Shown: positions 1 through 12,610, counted from the first letter of the stretch. The stretch is 60,000 bases of DNA from Adiantum capillus-veneris (GCA_014529385.2 CM043956.1:91592721-91652720), one strand, 5' to 3'. The notes: generated from the letters alone by a model not told the origin. Numbers and translations: made by a program.

Positions 1-34
<34 letters not shown>
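1..34. repeat. (GA)n microsatellite at window edge
   Basis: Uninterrupted GA dinucleotides for 34 bases; the array probably continues beyond the window. Confidence 0.97.
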
Positions 35-39
<5 letters not shown>

Positions 40-171
40 CTTCCTACTGACGTGGTTTGAGACACGTTAATCTTGAGACCGACTAATCTCGACTCTCAGC
101 TATTAAGTGTAGGCAAACCTTATCCAATCCAAACATTGTTGGCAACAAGTTGTCATGTTGCATAGCAAGTT

Positions 172-173
<2 letters not shown>

Positions 174-225
<52 letters not shown>

Positions 226-255
226 GAGGAGGAGGAGGAGGAGGAGAAGAAGAAG
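174..255. repeat. Compound (AG)n-(GGA)n-(GAA)n microsatellite
   Basis: An AG dinucleotide run passes into GGA triplets and then GAA triplets. The stepwise change of unit suggests one purine tract that has repeatedly changed register by slippage. Confidence 0.95.
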
Positions 256-391
256 ATCACAAGAGACCTAAAAATTTAAGCAGATGAACGTTGATTCTTG
301 AACTCAAGCGCTTGCAGGCTCACATACTTATACAAGGAGAGGGGGACATAACTTTTAATATCATAGAAACAATCACAATGACCTCAAATGT

Positions 392-395
<4 letters not shown>

Positions 396-448
<53 letters not shown>
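396..448. repeat. (GA)n microsatellite
   Basis: About 26 GA units without interruption. The only open frame across it is an Arg-Glu artefact of the repeat. Confidence 0.97.
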
Positions 449-449
<1 letters not shown>

Positions 450-844
450 ATCCTTAAAGGTCAGATTGACCTATGGGATCGAGTACAACATGTAACATGC
501 TTGAAGACTATGGATATAAGGGTGGTCACTGGCAAGTTGAATCCATGAGGTGGCTAGGAGAGAAAGGTATGTAGACCATGGTATAGGCTAAAATGTGGGT
601 AAAGCAAGTTTGATGTGATCAAAAGCTGAGCACTCATGTAGGGTATGATGATCGCACTCTCAAATTGTTAAGGGATATAATTCGCATACAAAAAGAGACT
701 CTCCTCCATGTAGTGCCTCAATGCTCTGTCTCACATTTAAGGGAGTGGGAGAGCTAAGCCAAATGGCTACTATGGTATAGAATATGGGTAAGGGCAAGCA
801 TGTGAATGGTTGAATACAGTCTACTCTCTCAAAGAAGAACAAAC

Positions 845-879
845 ATGTGTGTATGTGTGTGTGTGTGTGTGTGTGTGTA
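845..879. repeat. (GT)n microsatellite
   Basis: A GT dinucleotide run with a single early interruption (GTAT). Confidence 0.95.
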
Positions 880-1576
880 TTTTGCAGCACGCCCTTTCTT
901 TTAGCATGATGCCCAAAAACTCTTGCAAAGAGAAACGATTGAGTGAACTTTTCTACTTTCATTGCCCTCACATTTCAAGATGCCAATGGTGCCCAAATGT
1001 ACACAAACAAACAATATGCCTTATATTACTAGCCTGCTTATGGTCAATTGCAAGAGACCTCAACATCCATGTGACGAGTCTTGGTAGATGCAAGTGTACA
1101 TGCTAGCTAGATTGAGTTCAATCCAACCTGTAAATTTTGAAATTTACTTACATATAGAGACAAAGTTGCTATAGCCATTCAATTACTCCCAGGTCACACA
1201 CCCATCATGAATACTGCCTTTGAGAAGCAAACGACACATTGCTCACCAAATCAGTTGTGCATACCAATGGCAAAGTTTCTTCTACTACTATGTGGTGTAA
1301 TGTTGGCATGTTGGGTCATGGCTGGTACATGCATTCTAAGTGCCAACAAATAACAGTTGATGACAGTGATACCCCAAATGCAAGACCAAAACTACACGAG
1401 AGAAGCATGGGAGAGCTGCTATCATGACCAATCCTTGATTGGTAAGGATGGTGAGAGGGGATGCTAATGCATCTAAAGATCGTCGTTCAATGCAAACACT
1501 ATATCCAAAGAAGGATACCAGCTCTCTATTAGTCTATTTAGAGGGCCACTACCACTCATCAGGGTCCCGTATCAAT

Positions 1577-1738
1577 TGTGTGAGAGGACGTCTCTAGCCT
1601 AATCGCAAATTTGTTGCCTCCTTAGAGAGAAACATAGGATGTTAAGACAATACATCATGTGTGAGAGGACGTCTCTAGCCTAATCGCAAATTTGTTGCCT
1701 CCTTAGAGAGAAACATAGGATGTTAAGACAATACATCA
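1577..1738. repeat. Exact 81-bp tandem duplication
   Basis: Two head-to-tail copies of an 81-bp unit (1577-1657 and 1658-1738), apparently identical, each containing GAGAGGACGTCTCTAGCC. Perfect identity implies a recent duplication or an assembly duplication. No coding potential. Confidence 0.93.
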
Positions 1739-1806
1739 TGTGAAGGGATCCCATTACTTAATTCATTCCCAAGAGACCCCAACCTGACCTAATCATTCTT
1801 GAACTC

Positions 1807-1808
<2 letters not shown>

Positions 1809-1838
<30 letters not shown>
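1809..1838. repeat. (CA)n microsatellite
   Basis: A CA dinucleotide run of about 15 units followed by a GATA/GAGA-rich stretch. Confidence 0.95.
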
Positions 1839-1848
<10 letters not shown>

Positions 1849-3785
1849 GAAGGAGGGGGGAGGGACAAACTTGCCATGATTGGGAGGAGTATGTTGGAGC
1901 TTGGCATGACCAACTAGAAGGATATTTGTCCTCGGTCAATCCACAAGAATGTGGAGAGTAACTACACTTCATTAGTTGTTCAATCTTACACTCGAAAAGG
2001 TAGACATAGTGTTGATCCAAAAGATAGATTTGTGCTTGGTTGAAGTGAATGTGGAGGGCAATTAGACCTTGTGTGTTGTCATACATTGTCATCTAGAAAG
2101 TAGTTATAGTGGTGGTTGATGCACAAGTGTATTAAAAAGTTATAAAAGCTCACATGAGAATCATAGGCATTTTCCCACATTTTCTCTCCCTATGAAGGGA
2201 AGGAGAACAATGGTTGTTTCAATTAACGCACATGTAGCCACGGCAACGCGCGGGTCACATACTAGTCAATTTTTATTTTGGATTTCCCTTTCCCAACTGA
2301 ATGATGAGAACTATTTGATTGAGAGCATCTTTCAACTCTCTAAATATCATCTTTTGGCATGCATTGAGTGTTCAAAGATTTGTCTTTTCTCACCATCTTC
2401 TATACCTGGATTTCATTTGTTTCTTTGCCCTGAGAGGGCAGTTGCTCATCATCATACCCTTGTTCTGATTCCTTTGCCACTGTACTAATGTGATCTTGAT
2501 TTTCTATAAACATTGTGGCAGCTCTTTGTCCTCGTGTTAAGCATCGTACATGCATTGTGAATGATTGACTGACTGTGAATTCTAACTCGGAGATTGGTTC
2601 CGATCAAGAGCTTTAACTCGCCATAGTAATCACCAAAATGGAATAACCTAGATTGCTTTGACAACTATTCCAAAGTTAGATTCAAAGTAATTGACCAAGT
2701 TATGACTCCAAATTACCAGATGAAAGATTCAGACTTTAGATGACCAGATTGGAAATTCAGACTTTATATGAAAAATAAAATTGAAAGGAAATAGACTTTA
2801 GATTGTGAGACAACTAGAACTATAATCACATTTAGAATGTGCTTTAAAGTACAAGAGTGCAAAGAATAGAGCTCTAGAATGATTAATCTAGAAAGTACAA
2901 ATGGTACAATACTCAACAATGAATGCTCCTAAGCTCTATGAAATACAAAGAAACAAGAGTCTTGGAGTCTAGTGCCTCGACTCACAAGGGTCAAGAGCTT
3001 AAAAAATGGGATTAGTGGGTTGTATTTATAGGTATCCGAGTCTTGACCCGTTGCACAACCGCACATGATCAGGTAATTGACGGTAACTCTGCCATGTAAC
3101 TCAAAGAGCATCTACATCAACTCTAGTGCAAGGCATCTCCAATAGCTGATTCCCACCTTCTACATCATGGAATATAATTCTCTCAACATAAAAGAATCAC
3201 ACTGAAGAAACTGCAACAATATTGTGGGTCATATGCACTATTGGATTAGTGGGCATAAACCTTGGACTGATCATTTGAGAGTCTTTTGGTTGTGAAGTCT
3301 TTGTGCATGTTCCAAAAGAGAGTTTTTGGAATATTTGAACCAAAGTTGCAAAAGTGTATATTTTGGTATGGAGAGAAGTGGGTGCGATGGGATATATGGT
3401 TTGCGGGATCTATTCTTTCATAAGACAATATATAGTAGCGATGCCACAATCAATGAGAAGAAAATGCACAAGCTCCCTCCTCAAGTGGTTGAGATGAGGA
3501 AGGTTACTTTCAGAATGTTACATCACCAGTTTTCGTGCAAAGATAACAGGTTATTGATGTACCCCATGCTGAAGAATCTGTGCAAAGTTCCGCTCTAAGT
3601 AGCTCTCACTTTGTAGTAGCAATTCATTGTTGAAATAAACCACTCCCCCTCGACTTTTACGGAGACACAAAAATGCTTTGGTGTGTAAATGGTTCCACAA
3701 GTCACACCCATCCTACCTTGGATCCTCTTCCTTGTCGAGTCTTGTCCTTTGCCTCTATAACCGAGTCCATATGTACAACTTTTTT

Positions 3786-4090
3786 CAAGAGAGGTTGCCC
3801 TCATCCCTTCATGCTAAACCAACCAAACGAACCTTGTAGAAATGCATTTAATCATTTGCTTTGCTAGTTGCAAGAGGACATTCCTTCAAGCTATGCACTA
3901 ATGTCCCCTAGATGCTTTCATCTTTCCCCTGGATCCAATAAAACAACAAGAGAGGTTGCCCTCATCCCTTCATGCTAAACCAACCAAATGAACCTTGTAG
4001 AAATGCATTTAATCATTTGCTTTGCTAGTTGCAAGAGGACATTCCTTCAAGCTATGCACTAATGTCCCCTAGATGCTTTCATCTTTCCCC
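3786..4090. repeat. Near-identical ~145-bp tandem duplication
   Basis: Copy 1 (3786-3930) and copy 2 (3947-4090) both begin CAAGAGAGGTTGCCCTCATC and end TCTTTCCCCT. A 16-bp spacer separates them. I see one substitution (ACGA to ATGA). Non-coding. Confidence 0.92.
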
Positions 4091-4507
4091 TCCAATTAGA
4101 GTTTAATCTACCTACAAGGGCTTCCTCAAATTCTTAGACCTTGTTTGGATGTTCTCTTTTTGGCATGTACAAAAGGCCTTGGAGGAGAAGGGAGATCTAC
4201 CATAAAACTATTGATTTCTCGCTAGCTTGGGATGTTTAATGGCCCCATGTGAGGCATTCAAAGCTACACCTTTTTAGGAAGCCCACGTGAGCCTTCACCG
4301 TGTTTTCATGGCATGCCTTGTGATTTATCACTTGTTTTGCAAGGAGGCTAAGTGTCAACGTTGGTTAATTCCAATGGGCCAATCACAATTACCATGACAA
4401 TTTTATTATTGCATTGTTATCCTGTTTTTATTGAATCTAGCAAGGACATGCATATCTGTCTCACACGCACAACACTTCCTTCGAAGTGGGCATTGATGAG
4501 GATAGAT

Positions 4508-4650
4508 GGAAGCGGGTCTTGAAACCTCAACTTTGACACTATAACTCAAGAGCCATCTGGATGCGGGTTTTGAAACCTCAACCTTGAAACTATAACTCGA
4601 GCCATTTGGATGCGGGTTTTGAAACCTCAACCTTGACAATACAACTGAAG
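4508..4650. repeat. Three ~50-bp imperfect tandem repeats
   Basis: Three units begin near 4508, 4559 and 4608, each with a GCGGGTYTTGAAACCTCAAC core, 49-51 bp long. They are diverged, so older than the other local duplications. They lie about 260 bp upstream of the POLA2 start and may mark the edge of its upstream region. Confidence 0.85.
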
Positions 4651-4702
4651 AATCGGCCCTAGGATAAACTACCACCATCTAAACATCCTGAGCTCAAAAT
4701 TT

Positions 4703-4906
4703 ATGGCATGCATAGGTTTTCATATTGACCTCCACTACGTAAACGTCCGGAGTTTAAAACTCGTTCGGCCACTCAACATTTCCCCTTGCAAATTTCCCGC
4801 CAAGACGAGGATCTGTAGTTTGTCACCTCCATCGCAGCTCGCACTTTCAGCCAAAACTCCCGAAGCTGCACCAGTCCCTTCTCACTCTTTGTTCTTGTCG
4901 TCATAG
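4703..4906 (+). other. Possible upstream ORF of POLA2
   Basis: A 67-codon frame opens at an ATG 206 bp before the POLA2 start and closes with TAG at 4904-4906, three bases before that start. If transcription begins upstream of 4703 it would be in the leader. The peptide matches nothing I recognise, and the transcription start is unknown. Confidence 0.3.
4793..4801 (+). promoter_or_regulatory. E2F/DP binding site
   Basis: TTTCCCGCC, a perfect match to the E2F consensus, lies 108 bp upstream of the POLA2 start codon. Replication genes in plants and animals are typically E2F targets switched on at G1/S. Position and perfect match make a functional site likely, but binding is inferred. Confidence 0.75.
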
Positions 4907-4908
4907 CC

Positions 4909-7900
4909 ATGGAGCAGGAGCTCGTTGATGAATTTGCAGCCAATAGCTTTGTTCTAGAAGACCAAGAAGTTACTAAGCAATGTAAGGGCATCCTTGTCTT
5001 CTCTCAATTTCTCGAGTCCGTCTTGTCTTGTTGTATGCCCGGTTTGCCCGAGCATGCATGTACTGATTCTGTGGATATGGTTGGCAAGCCTGGCTGGCAG
5101 TTGATGGGCCTAATTTGTTTATGTGCTTTTGTTAAACGGGCTCGAGTTGGTGGTTTATATCACCGCACTTGTCCCTGCTTATGTTTTGCACTTGTCCATG
5201 CAGGTACTTCCTTATGTGCTAGCTTTGCTCTCAAACCTGCGGAGCTCGTTTCCTACTGGGAGCTCTTCTATCTTAATTCGTAAGTCATTCTTGTCCCGAA
5301 ATTTTCTGCCAACATCCATGTAGATGTGCTTTAATTTTAGCAAGAATCTTTAATCGTGATGTAAGGACCCCACTCCATTTTGATGCCCTTCAAATCTCCA
5401 CTACTGAGGAGGGTTGAATGCAGCTTGTGCAGAGCTTGCATGTCTTGTCAAAGTCTCACTGCGCTTTGAGTCCATTCAGAATTTTTGACATTGAGGAGAA
5501 CTGGCTGTTTGTGATGCAACAGCCCACAACTAATTTCCTGGCTCTCTTGTCAAGGCAGGGGCAGCAGACTCTGGTTTTCTTGCAAGAGGTTGTCTTTTAG
5601 GAAAAAGGCTCTGCTGCTGATGGGAGGCATGAATTCACAGGGGCATAAGTTTGAGTGCGTTTGTGCACATCTACCTGCTTGCATTCTTTGTTTCTTAAAA
5701 ACTGAGTCTGTGAGATCAACACCTATCTGACTTCTGAGTGTCACAGTGTCACTAGTCAAGAGTTTGTTTAAATTAACAATGGCAATGACCGGAGGAGCAG
5801 TTGGCAACAAATTTGATGCAAACTTTAACCCTTCATTGAACACGAAGACGCTTGTTATGTTAAATCAGAAGGCATCCTCAGAAAGTGGTTCAAGTTTAGA
5901 GGAAATCTATCTAGGGTCACATGTATCAAATATATAGAAAATTGTCATGCTACTAGCATCCCAACAAGCTGTATATCAGCTGTAATGTATTGATCCCTGA
6001 ATTTGTGTGTCAAATGCTGTTATACATTGACTCAGCTTTATCATGGTGCGTGTTTACTTTGTTGAGATCTGGCTATCCTAAGGTATATCCTTGGCTAGCA
6101 GTTGAAACAGTTCAATAGCGTGGTTCAGTTAATGGATTGTAGATCTTAGAGAAACGTCATTGTTGTTCTTGTTTGCCTGATGTGGGAAGAATGGCCTTTT
6201 ATGAGCTTATGCTGACAGTAACTTACCAGTGATTGCTCTCGTAACAAGGGATATTTCTAGAGCATCTCATGAAGTGGTATCTCTAGGTTGTAGAACATTA
6301 GAGAGGCTGTTTTTGCATGTGTACACCATAATTCCAAGCAGGAAATTACTGGGCAACAACATTGAGAGCTGTTAGTTTACCTGCATTGGTAAGATAACAG
6401 GAGTTGTAGTTGGTCAAATCGACTTCAAGACAGGAAAGTACAGGTTGACAGTCCTGTTGTTCTTTATGCGTTTTGGCTGGCTGAGGCCTGATGATACAAG
6501 CCTGCAGAGAAAAGTTGCATGCTTGTGACCACATGTTATCAGAAATTAGTGAATGTATTGGCGATAGTGCATGAGTGTTCGGTCCTGTTGTTAGATGTGC
6601 TTCAAGGATGTATCTTTTTCTTTTGCTTGATCCAGGAGGCTGGAGGGAGGCAGGGTTCTAGGCTCTCAGCTGGATTACTTCCGCCAGTTCATACAAAAAG
6701 AACAACGAGAGGCCTTCCGACGAAAGCAAACGGACTTTCATTTTTATTCACAGGACGACGTTGACATGTGCGGTAGATCTCCAAACAACAATCATGTATT
6801 TGTACAACTTATTCAGATGGTGCCTTAACTTGTGGCATTTCAGGCTATTAGCTTCTGAAACGGGTGAGGATGAAGACAATCAATTTCCTCCAGCTAAGAC
6901 TCCCACTAAGACCCTGCAAGATATGTCGAAGTCTTTTGTGACCCAAATGGATATTGATGATGGATCAATGGGTCCAAAAACCCCAGGTTCAGTGAACATG
7001 CCATCATTAAAGTCTAAGAGTCGGCTCGAGAATGGCAGCCCTGCTACACCTTTCAGCCAAAGGTCCACCAAACTCAAGGTTCAGTTTGTTTTGAACAAAG
7101 ACCTTCCAGATATGATCACGGATGAACCAACAGAAATGGCATCTGAAGATGACGTTGTGAGAAGGCTGCGTCCTGTTGAATATACAAACTTGCAAGTCTC
7201 AAATGTGGGATTGAAACTGGGAACGCGGTTCATGTTTGACCGCACGGAGGAAAAGGTATCTTCCTGAGATGCAACCCTGCACATAAAACACATAAGATGT
7301 ATACCTATTGTTATGCAATTCTTGACAATATTTGTCATTGTGCTGCAAAAAGTTCAATGTCCTGGAGAAGAGGATCAAGAACTATGCAGAGATTCTTGCA
7401 GACAGAGAGGGATTGGCAGTGGATAATCAAGTATCTGTGGCATCACAGGTAGGGCACCACTAGTGCCTTTTGGATTTCTCTGATATAATACTGAGGTATC
7501 TTAATCTGAGATACCTTCATCACTATTGCAGGAGCGCACCTTTGTGGTAGGGATGGTGTGTTGTGACGGAGAGGGCCACCTGAATGACAAGTCGGTGCTT
7601 CTTCAAGGAAGGTAATAATTTCAAGCGGATAAATTGTCAGCATTTCTCATACTCCAGCTACTGACAAAGCAGATATTCGTTGTGATTGTGTTTTCTTCGT
7701 AAGCTTTCAGTGTGGAGTACTCTAGCGGGCATAGAGTACGCCTTGATCTTAACATGCTGGAAAGATTCTCTCTCTTTCCTGGTCAGGTTAGAGAGTTGTA
7801 CTGCTAGTGCTTCCTAAGTAATAAAGATTTTATGAAGGCATAATGACGGACCCTTGTATGATAGGTCATTGGAGTTGATGGTCACAATCCTAGTGGTCAT

Positions 7901-9713
7901 TGTTTGGTGGCCTCTCGAATAGTGGATTCAATCCCAATGTCTGTCAAAGATGATTTACTGGAATCTCAGGCGCCCCAAGCCAAGCGACAGGTGCTTGATG
8001 ATAGTGGTCCATTGGCCGTACCCAAAGCATCCAAGGCTCTGTCAATGGTATGCAGATCATGGTTCTCTTCATTTTCTTTGCATTCAGCTCGTGAGTGTCA
8101 CTCTTCTTCTGCATACCTGATGAGCAGGTAATTGCAGCGGGGCCTTTTACCACAAGTGATAATCTTGCATATGAGCCCCTTGTGGAACTTCTTGACTTTG
8201 CACGCAAGAAGCAACCTAATCTCTTAGTCCTGGTCTGAACTGTTTCTTTTTCTAGCACTTTACAAACTGATTAAGAAAGGAAACACGTGCAAAGCAAACC
8301 AGCCCAATGCTTTTTTCAACAGATGGGGCCGTTTGTCGACTCTGAGCATCCTCAAGTTAAGCAGGGTGCTGTTGATAGAACATTTCAGGAGATATTTGTG
8401 GAAGAAGTGGGATCAAGGGTAAGGTTTCTTGATTTTCCCTAAGAAAGGTTGGTTTTTTAAAGCTCCATTTTGAACAAATATAGACAAATGTTGTTTATCT
8501 CATTGTATGTTTCTTTCCTAGATAGAAGAATACTGTGAAGAAATGGGAAGTGGAGCCAGAGTGGTCTTAGTGCCATCTGTGCGAGATTGTCACCATGATT
8601 TTGTGTTTCCTCAGGTAGGGTATGGATGAAGTAGGGCTTTCCGTATTTGAGAGTGTTGAGTCTAACTTGTGCAACTTGAACCTGCAGTCACCATTTGTAG
8701 TTCCAGGATTAAAAGACCCAGAGCATCAGGCAAGTATCCGGTCATCAAATTGTTTGTTGCAGAAATTATTGGAACTTGTCATGTCTTACCAAATTCTTTA
8801 ATTGGCTTAGATCACCTTATTGGGTAATCCTGGAGTCTTCTCATTGAACGAGGTAAGTCACAGCTTAGTTCTTGTGTGCATGCTAAGGGGCCGTTTGTAT
8901 TTGCTGACTACGTGAATAACCAGTATCAGATCCTTGACGTGCATGATCGATTCATGATGAAAAATGTCCCAGTACTAGAGGCTTTTTCTATGATGGTTGA
9001 GTAGTGCCATCTACCGTTGAATGCAGCTTGCAATTGGATGCTGTACAGTAGATGTGTTACGGCACTTGAGCAGCGAAGAAGCTTCTTGGGTTCCTGCTGG
9101 TACTTCGAGCGACAGACTGGGAAGGATAGCTTCTCACATAATTGGTCAGCGAAGGTGAGAATTCATCCCATCATTTTGCTTTTTTGACGATAGTCTCAGG
9201 ATCATGCTTTATTGTGTATTTCATTTTGATTGGATGGACAGCTTTTATCCACTGTATCCGGCACCGGCTGGTGTGCCTCTTGATCTTTCAAGGTCTCCTG
9301 AAGCTTTGCAGCTGCCCCAACAGTTGGATGTGCTTGTCACACCTTCAGACCTCTCTCCCTTTGTGAAAGTAAGTGCCTCACCTGCAGACCTCTCTCCTTT
9401 GTGAAACTAGTGGTATACTAAGATACCAAATTTCCATACATGCTATGATGGTAGTTATTTCACATGCTTTCTTCTCTACAAATGCTGTGTAACAAAAGCC
9501 CGTGCGCGTCTCACATTTCCATTACCATGGCAGACACTATCTCAACCCGTGAGAGAATCTCAAGCAGGGTTGACGACTCTATGCATTAACCCTGGCAGGC
9601 TTGCCAAAGGCATGTATGGTGGCACTTTTACAGAAATGCTTGCAAATCCAATGCTCAATGACCGGAAGGAGCAGTGGCCCAACAATGCAAAAGTTTCAAT
9701 TATTAGACTATAG
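4909..9713 (+). CDS. POLA2: DNA polymerase alpha subunit B (primase-polymerase alpha accessory subunit)
   Basis: The B subunit tethers polymerase alpha to primase in the nucleus for primer synthesis at replication origins and Okazaki fragments. Sixteen exons joined at GT-AG sites (one GC-AG) give an uninterrupted 640-codon frame: 4909-4981, 5204-5279, 6654-6767, 6844-7255, 7353-7448, 7532-7611, 7711-7786, 7865-8047, 8128-8232, 8323-8418, 8522-8614, 8688-8729, 8811-8852, 9027-9154, 9242-9368, 9534-9713. Residues 1-90 form the N-terminal helical domain (LVSYWELFYLN), followed by a Ser/Thr-Pro-rich linker. An OB-fold region leads to the inactive calcineurin-like phosphoesterase domain: IGVDGHNPSGH near 311, AAGPFTTSDNLAYEPL near 373, MGPFVDSEHPQV at 406, VPSVRDCHHDFVFP near 455, and a C-terminal CINPGRLAKGMYGGTF. 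Length suits the family. The start ATG sits in GCCATGG. No exon carries a stop or frameshift, so the gene looks functional. Confidence 0.96.
9343..9408 (+). repeat. Local duplication of the end of POLA2 exon 15
   Basis: The last ~28 bases of exon 15 (CAGACCTCTCTCCCTTTGTG and the donor) are repeated about 36 bp downstream in the intron (9379-9408) with small changes. The intronic copy has lost the GTAAGT donor (reads CTAGTG), so the upstream site is the one used. Confidence 0.75.
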
Positions 9714-10089
9714 TGATGCTGAATCAAGTGCACTACGTCCTTAGCAACCTCAGCAGCGACTCGGAATCAACTACTCAACATTCATGACAAGTTAAAGCAA
9801 TTGGCCAACTGGATTGACACTGAATCAATGGCTCAGCGTGGTCAATGACGCACAAAAGAGCAAAGTGTGCCATACTTGATCTGGCATATCAACCTCTTAC
9901 TTTTGATGGTGTTGGCTCTTGTAGAGCTTGAAAGCTTGGAGCCATATCAAGCTTGGAGTCTTACCTTAGTTGCAACTTGGAGAGTGTTCAGCTGGTAAGA
10001 TAATGTGTAATCTTATGGATTAGTCCCGCTGAATGTCTTCAAGACCTACTTAGTCACAAATAGTCAAAGGAAATTGTTTCAGAACATGG

Positions 10090-10090
10090 T

Positions 10091-10120
<30 letters not shown>
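10090..10120. repeat. Compound (TG)n-(AG)n microsatellite
   Basis: A short TG run passes directly into AG repeats, followed by three ATTGAGAG units. Confidence 0.9.
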
Positions 10121-10121
<1 letters not shown>

Positions 10122-11454
10122 TTGAGAGATTGAGAGATTTTAACGTCATAGAGGGAGAGAGATCTTGTCTCTGTTCTACTATAGTTCAAGTAGTAGTGCA
10201 CTATGCTATGGTGTGGGGTTAGCAGTATGAAACTAGTCATGCTTGGTTAGCCTTGTTCATTTGTTTATTTGCTTGGTGATCAAGGAGGTTGCAATAAGAT
10301 CTGGAGTAACACTTGTATCATATTAATTTTGTTTTTTTTTTCAGGAAGTGTTTTGTTTGGTGTGTGTCTGTGTGTGTGGCAATAGTCTGTGCTAAAGATC
10401 GAGTGTGTGCACTTTGTTTATACGTGATCAATCGTTTGATAGTACGTAATCTAGTGTCGGCCAGGCTGAATGTTTTTGATCCAACCAAGGAAATCTCATT
10501 GAAACAACCAATTGAAAATTCTTGTAATGGCTTAAAAGTATGCCTAATTTTTTCGACCACATGCTTATTGGTGCATCTCTGATTAAAGGTAAGTGCAATG
10601 TTGAATGGATTATTCTGTTGCCTATATTGAATGCTCATAAAAAATATTTTTCATCCAACTTTTCAAGCTCATTTGTAAAACTTTGTGTTGAGCATGAAGA
10701 GATGTTTTAGGGAAAATAAAATTACTTGCATTTTTTCTTTTTGTAATATGTAGGGATGCCAATTGTAATGTCATAATGATTTCTATGATGTCCAAAAGTA
10801 GCTTTATTGGAACTGGAGTGAGATTTCCTTAACCAAGTTGCATTTGATTGTGTTTCATTTTAGTTGACGATCATTTTGTTGTATTTTCTCAAATTACTCA
10901 GAATGCACTAGAGTTTGCAACATATACATTATGTAAAAGCTCAAAAAAACAATAAAATCGATTGTTCATTTTGTTGGAATGGTAGAAACAAAAGGCACTG
11001 CTCACGATAGTAATTTTCTATATTTCTTTTTTTTCTTATAACTCATGAAGCGTATAATTTGTGCTTGTTCCTTTTTTTTTTTGGGATGGTTTTATCGGAG
11101 ATATCATACAATGCCAACAAATCTCCAAGGCATACACTTGCAAGCTTCGAGGCCTCTCTACGTACAATGGGGATGGAGTCCATAAAAAAATATATACGCT
11201 ATTTTTTGGCAACCATTCTAAGTTTTTGCTATCAATGTCGATGATGCGGAAGCATAGAGCAAAGGGAAAAATACACAAGAGAGAGAAAGAGAGATTCTAT
11301 TGAACCAAACAACCGGGCAATGAAATAGATGATCATACACTCATGGCTGAGTGTTCCTTATATTCCTTATATACTAGCCTTGGCAAATTGCCCTACACAA
11401 AGCTTTGACAAAATACGTAAAATAAATATTGGGATCACATTAGGCCATCCACTT

Positions 11455-11704
11455 ACTTTCCTCTTTGCAACTTGCATTGGACATATGGAGGAAGACCATG
11501 TCGATAAAAAAGCTACCATGGACACCCCAACACGGGCCAAGATACTAGATACACCTCGATTATACTACCACCAACTATTTCACTCTCTTTGTAGTTCGCA
11601 TTGGACATATAGAGGAAGACCAACTAGATGAAAAAGCTACCATGGACACCCCAACACGGGCCAAGATACTAGATTCACTTCGATTATGCTACCATCAACT
11701 ATTT
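11455..11704. repeat. ~124-bp tandem duplication
   Basis: Two diverged copies with a period of about 124 bp. Each carries GCATTGGACATAT (11474 and 11598) and the block ACCATGGACACCCCAACACG. Non-coding. Confidence 0.88.
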
Positions 11705-12199
11705 ACCTTAGAAAAATACATCTTGAGCACGAGTTGTCTCACAAAAAATTGAACTGTAAACCATACCATGTAGAAGAATCCCGATTCATGGACAATGAGC
11801 ACATCACCTCCAAACTTTTCTAGACAATGAATTTTGAACCACATCCTGTTTATAATATGGCCAACAACAATGAATTTGTGCACATATTTGTAGTGTTTTG
11901 TATATGTCGCGTTGGTTCCTTGCAAGATGCATGTGCCTTGAACTTTGACGCATGGGTTCAAACACAGATAACTTGAACTCCAACACATGGGTCCAAATCA
12001 TTTGGAGGGAGCACTATTTGCTCTTCTTTGCCACTCATAAGCCTCTCCTTGGCTCAATCTAGTTACGGCAACGATCACCTCACTAGAAATTTGGCATTCT
12101 GGCCACTATGGCTGCCACCATGTGTACATACTGATCTCCTCTGTAAGTTTTTTCATCACTACTATCTCTGTCAAGCTTCCCTTTGCCTTTGTCCTTTTC

Positions 12200-12508
12200 T
12201 CAGCTCTTGCGTTTGCTTTTGACTTCACACTCTAGAGCCAAACAAATCATCTTCATCTCCCTTGAGAAATTTAACTCTGTCAAGATAGCTAATTGAGTAC
12301 TAGCCTTGTCTTCCTCGTCAAGCTTACCTTGAACTTTGTTCTTTTGTGAGATTAGAACCTTGCCTTGGGTGTTAGAACTCCGAGGCAAATGGGTTTCCAA
12401 ATCCCTTGAGAACTTAGTACTTGCCGAGGCCACTAACTGAGTATTAGCCAATCCACTTTCCTTAGCCTTTAGTTGGTCTTGGCTCACCTTTGCCACCATT
12501 GATGCCAA
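12200..12508 (-). CDS. Hypothetical coiled-coil fragment, doubtful
   Basis: An antisense frame of about 100 codons, rich in Lys, Glu, Gln and Leu, with two similar internal segments (NTQLVASASTKFSRDLET and STQLAILTELNFSREMK). That suggests a decayed heptad-type repeat. No family is recognised. It lies just outside the gypsy LTR that begins at 12611 and may be a fragment of a retroelement or of a host gene. Chance cannot be excluded. Confidence 0.25.
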   Translation of the reverse strand: MASMVAKVSQDQLKAKESGLANTQLVASASTKFSRDLETHLPRSSNTQGKVLISQKNKVQGKLDEEDKASTQLAILTELNFSREMKMICLALECEVKSKRKS

Positions 12509-12610
12509 GCCATACTAGCGGGTCGTCTCGCGATCACGGACGTCTGTAGCATAGCTGTCTGACACTAACATAATGTCAATACTCACAGAAGCGACTCGGA
12601 TGGGGCACGA

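Larger units (their letters stand above)
1..4680. other. Repeat-rich intergenic region, no gene recognised
   Basis: I find no supported protein or RNA gene here. Open frames are short, lack splice support and mostly arise from simple repeats. The region holds GA, GT and CA microsatellites and three local tandem duplications, listed separately. It ends at the upstream region of the polymerase alpha B-subunit gene. Confidence 0.6.
9714..12610. other. Intergenic region 3' of POLA2
   Basis: No gene is recognised apart from a weak antisense frame near 12.2-12.5 kb. The region is AT-rich from 10.3 to 11.1 kb and contains a GT/GA microsatellite and a tandem duplication. The proximal part should hold the POLA2 3' UTR, but I see no unambiguous poly(A) signal. 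Confidence 0.5.

Noticed and set aside
5280-6653. Frames inside the 1.37-kb second intron of POLA2 (for example 5746-5937) as extra exons
   Set aside because: Exons 2 and 3 join in frame and match the POLA2 N-terminal layout without them; the intronic frames have no counterpart in the family.
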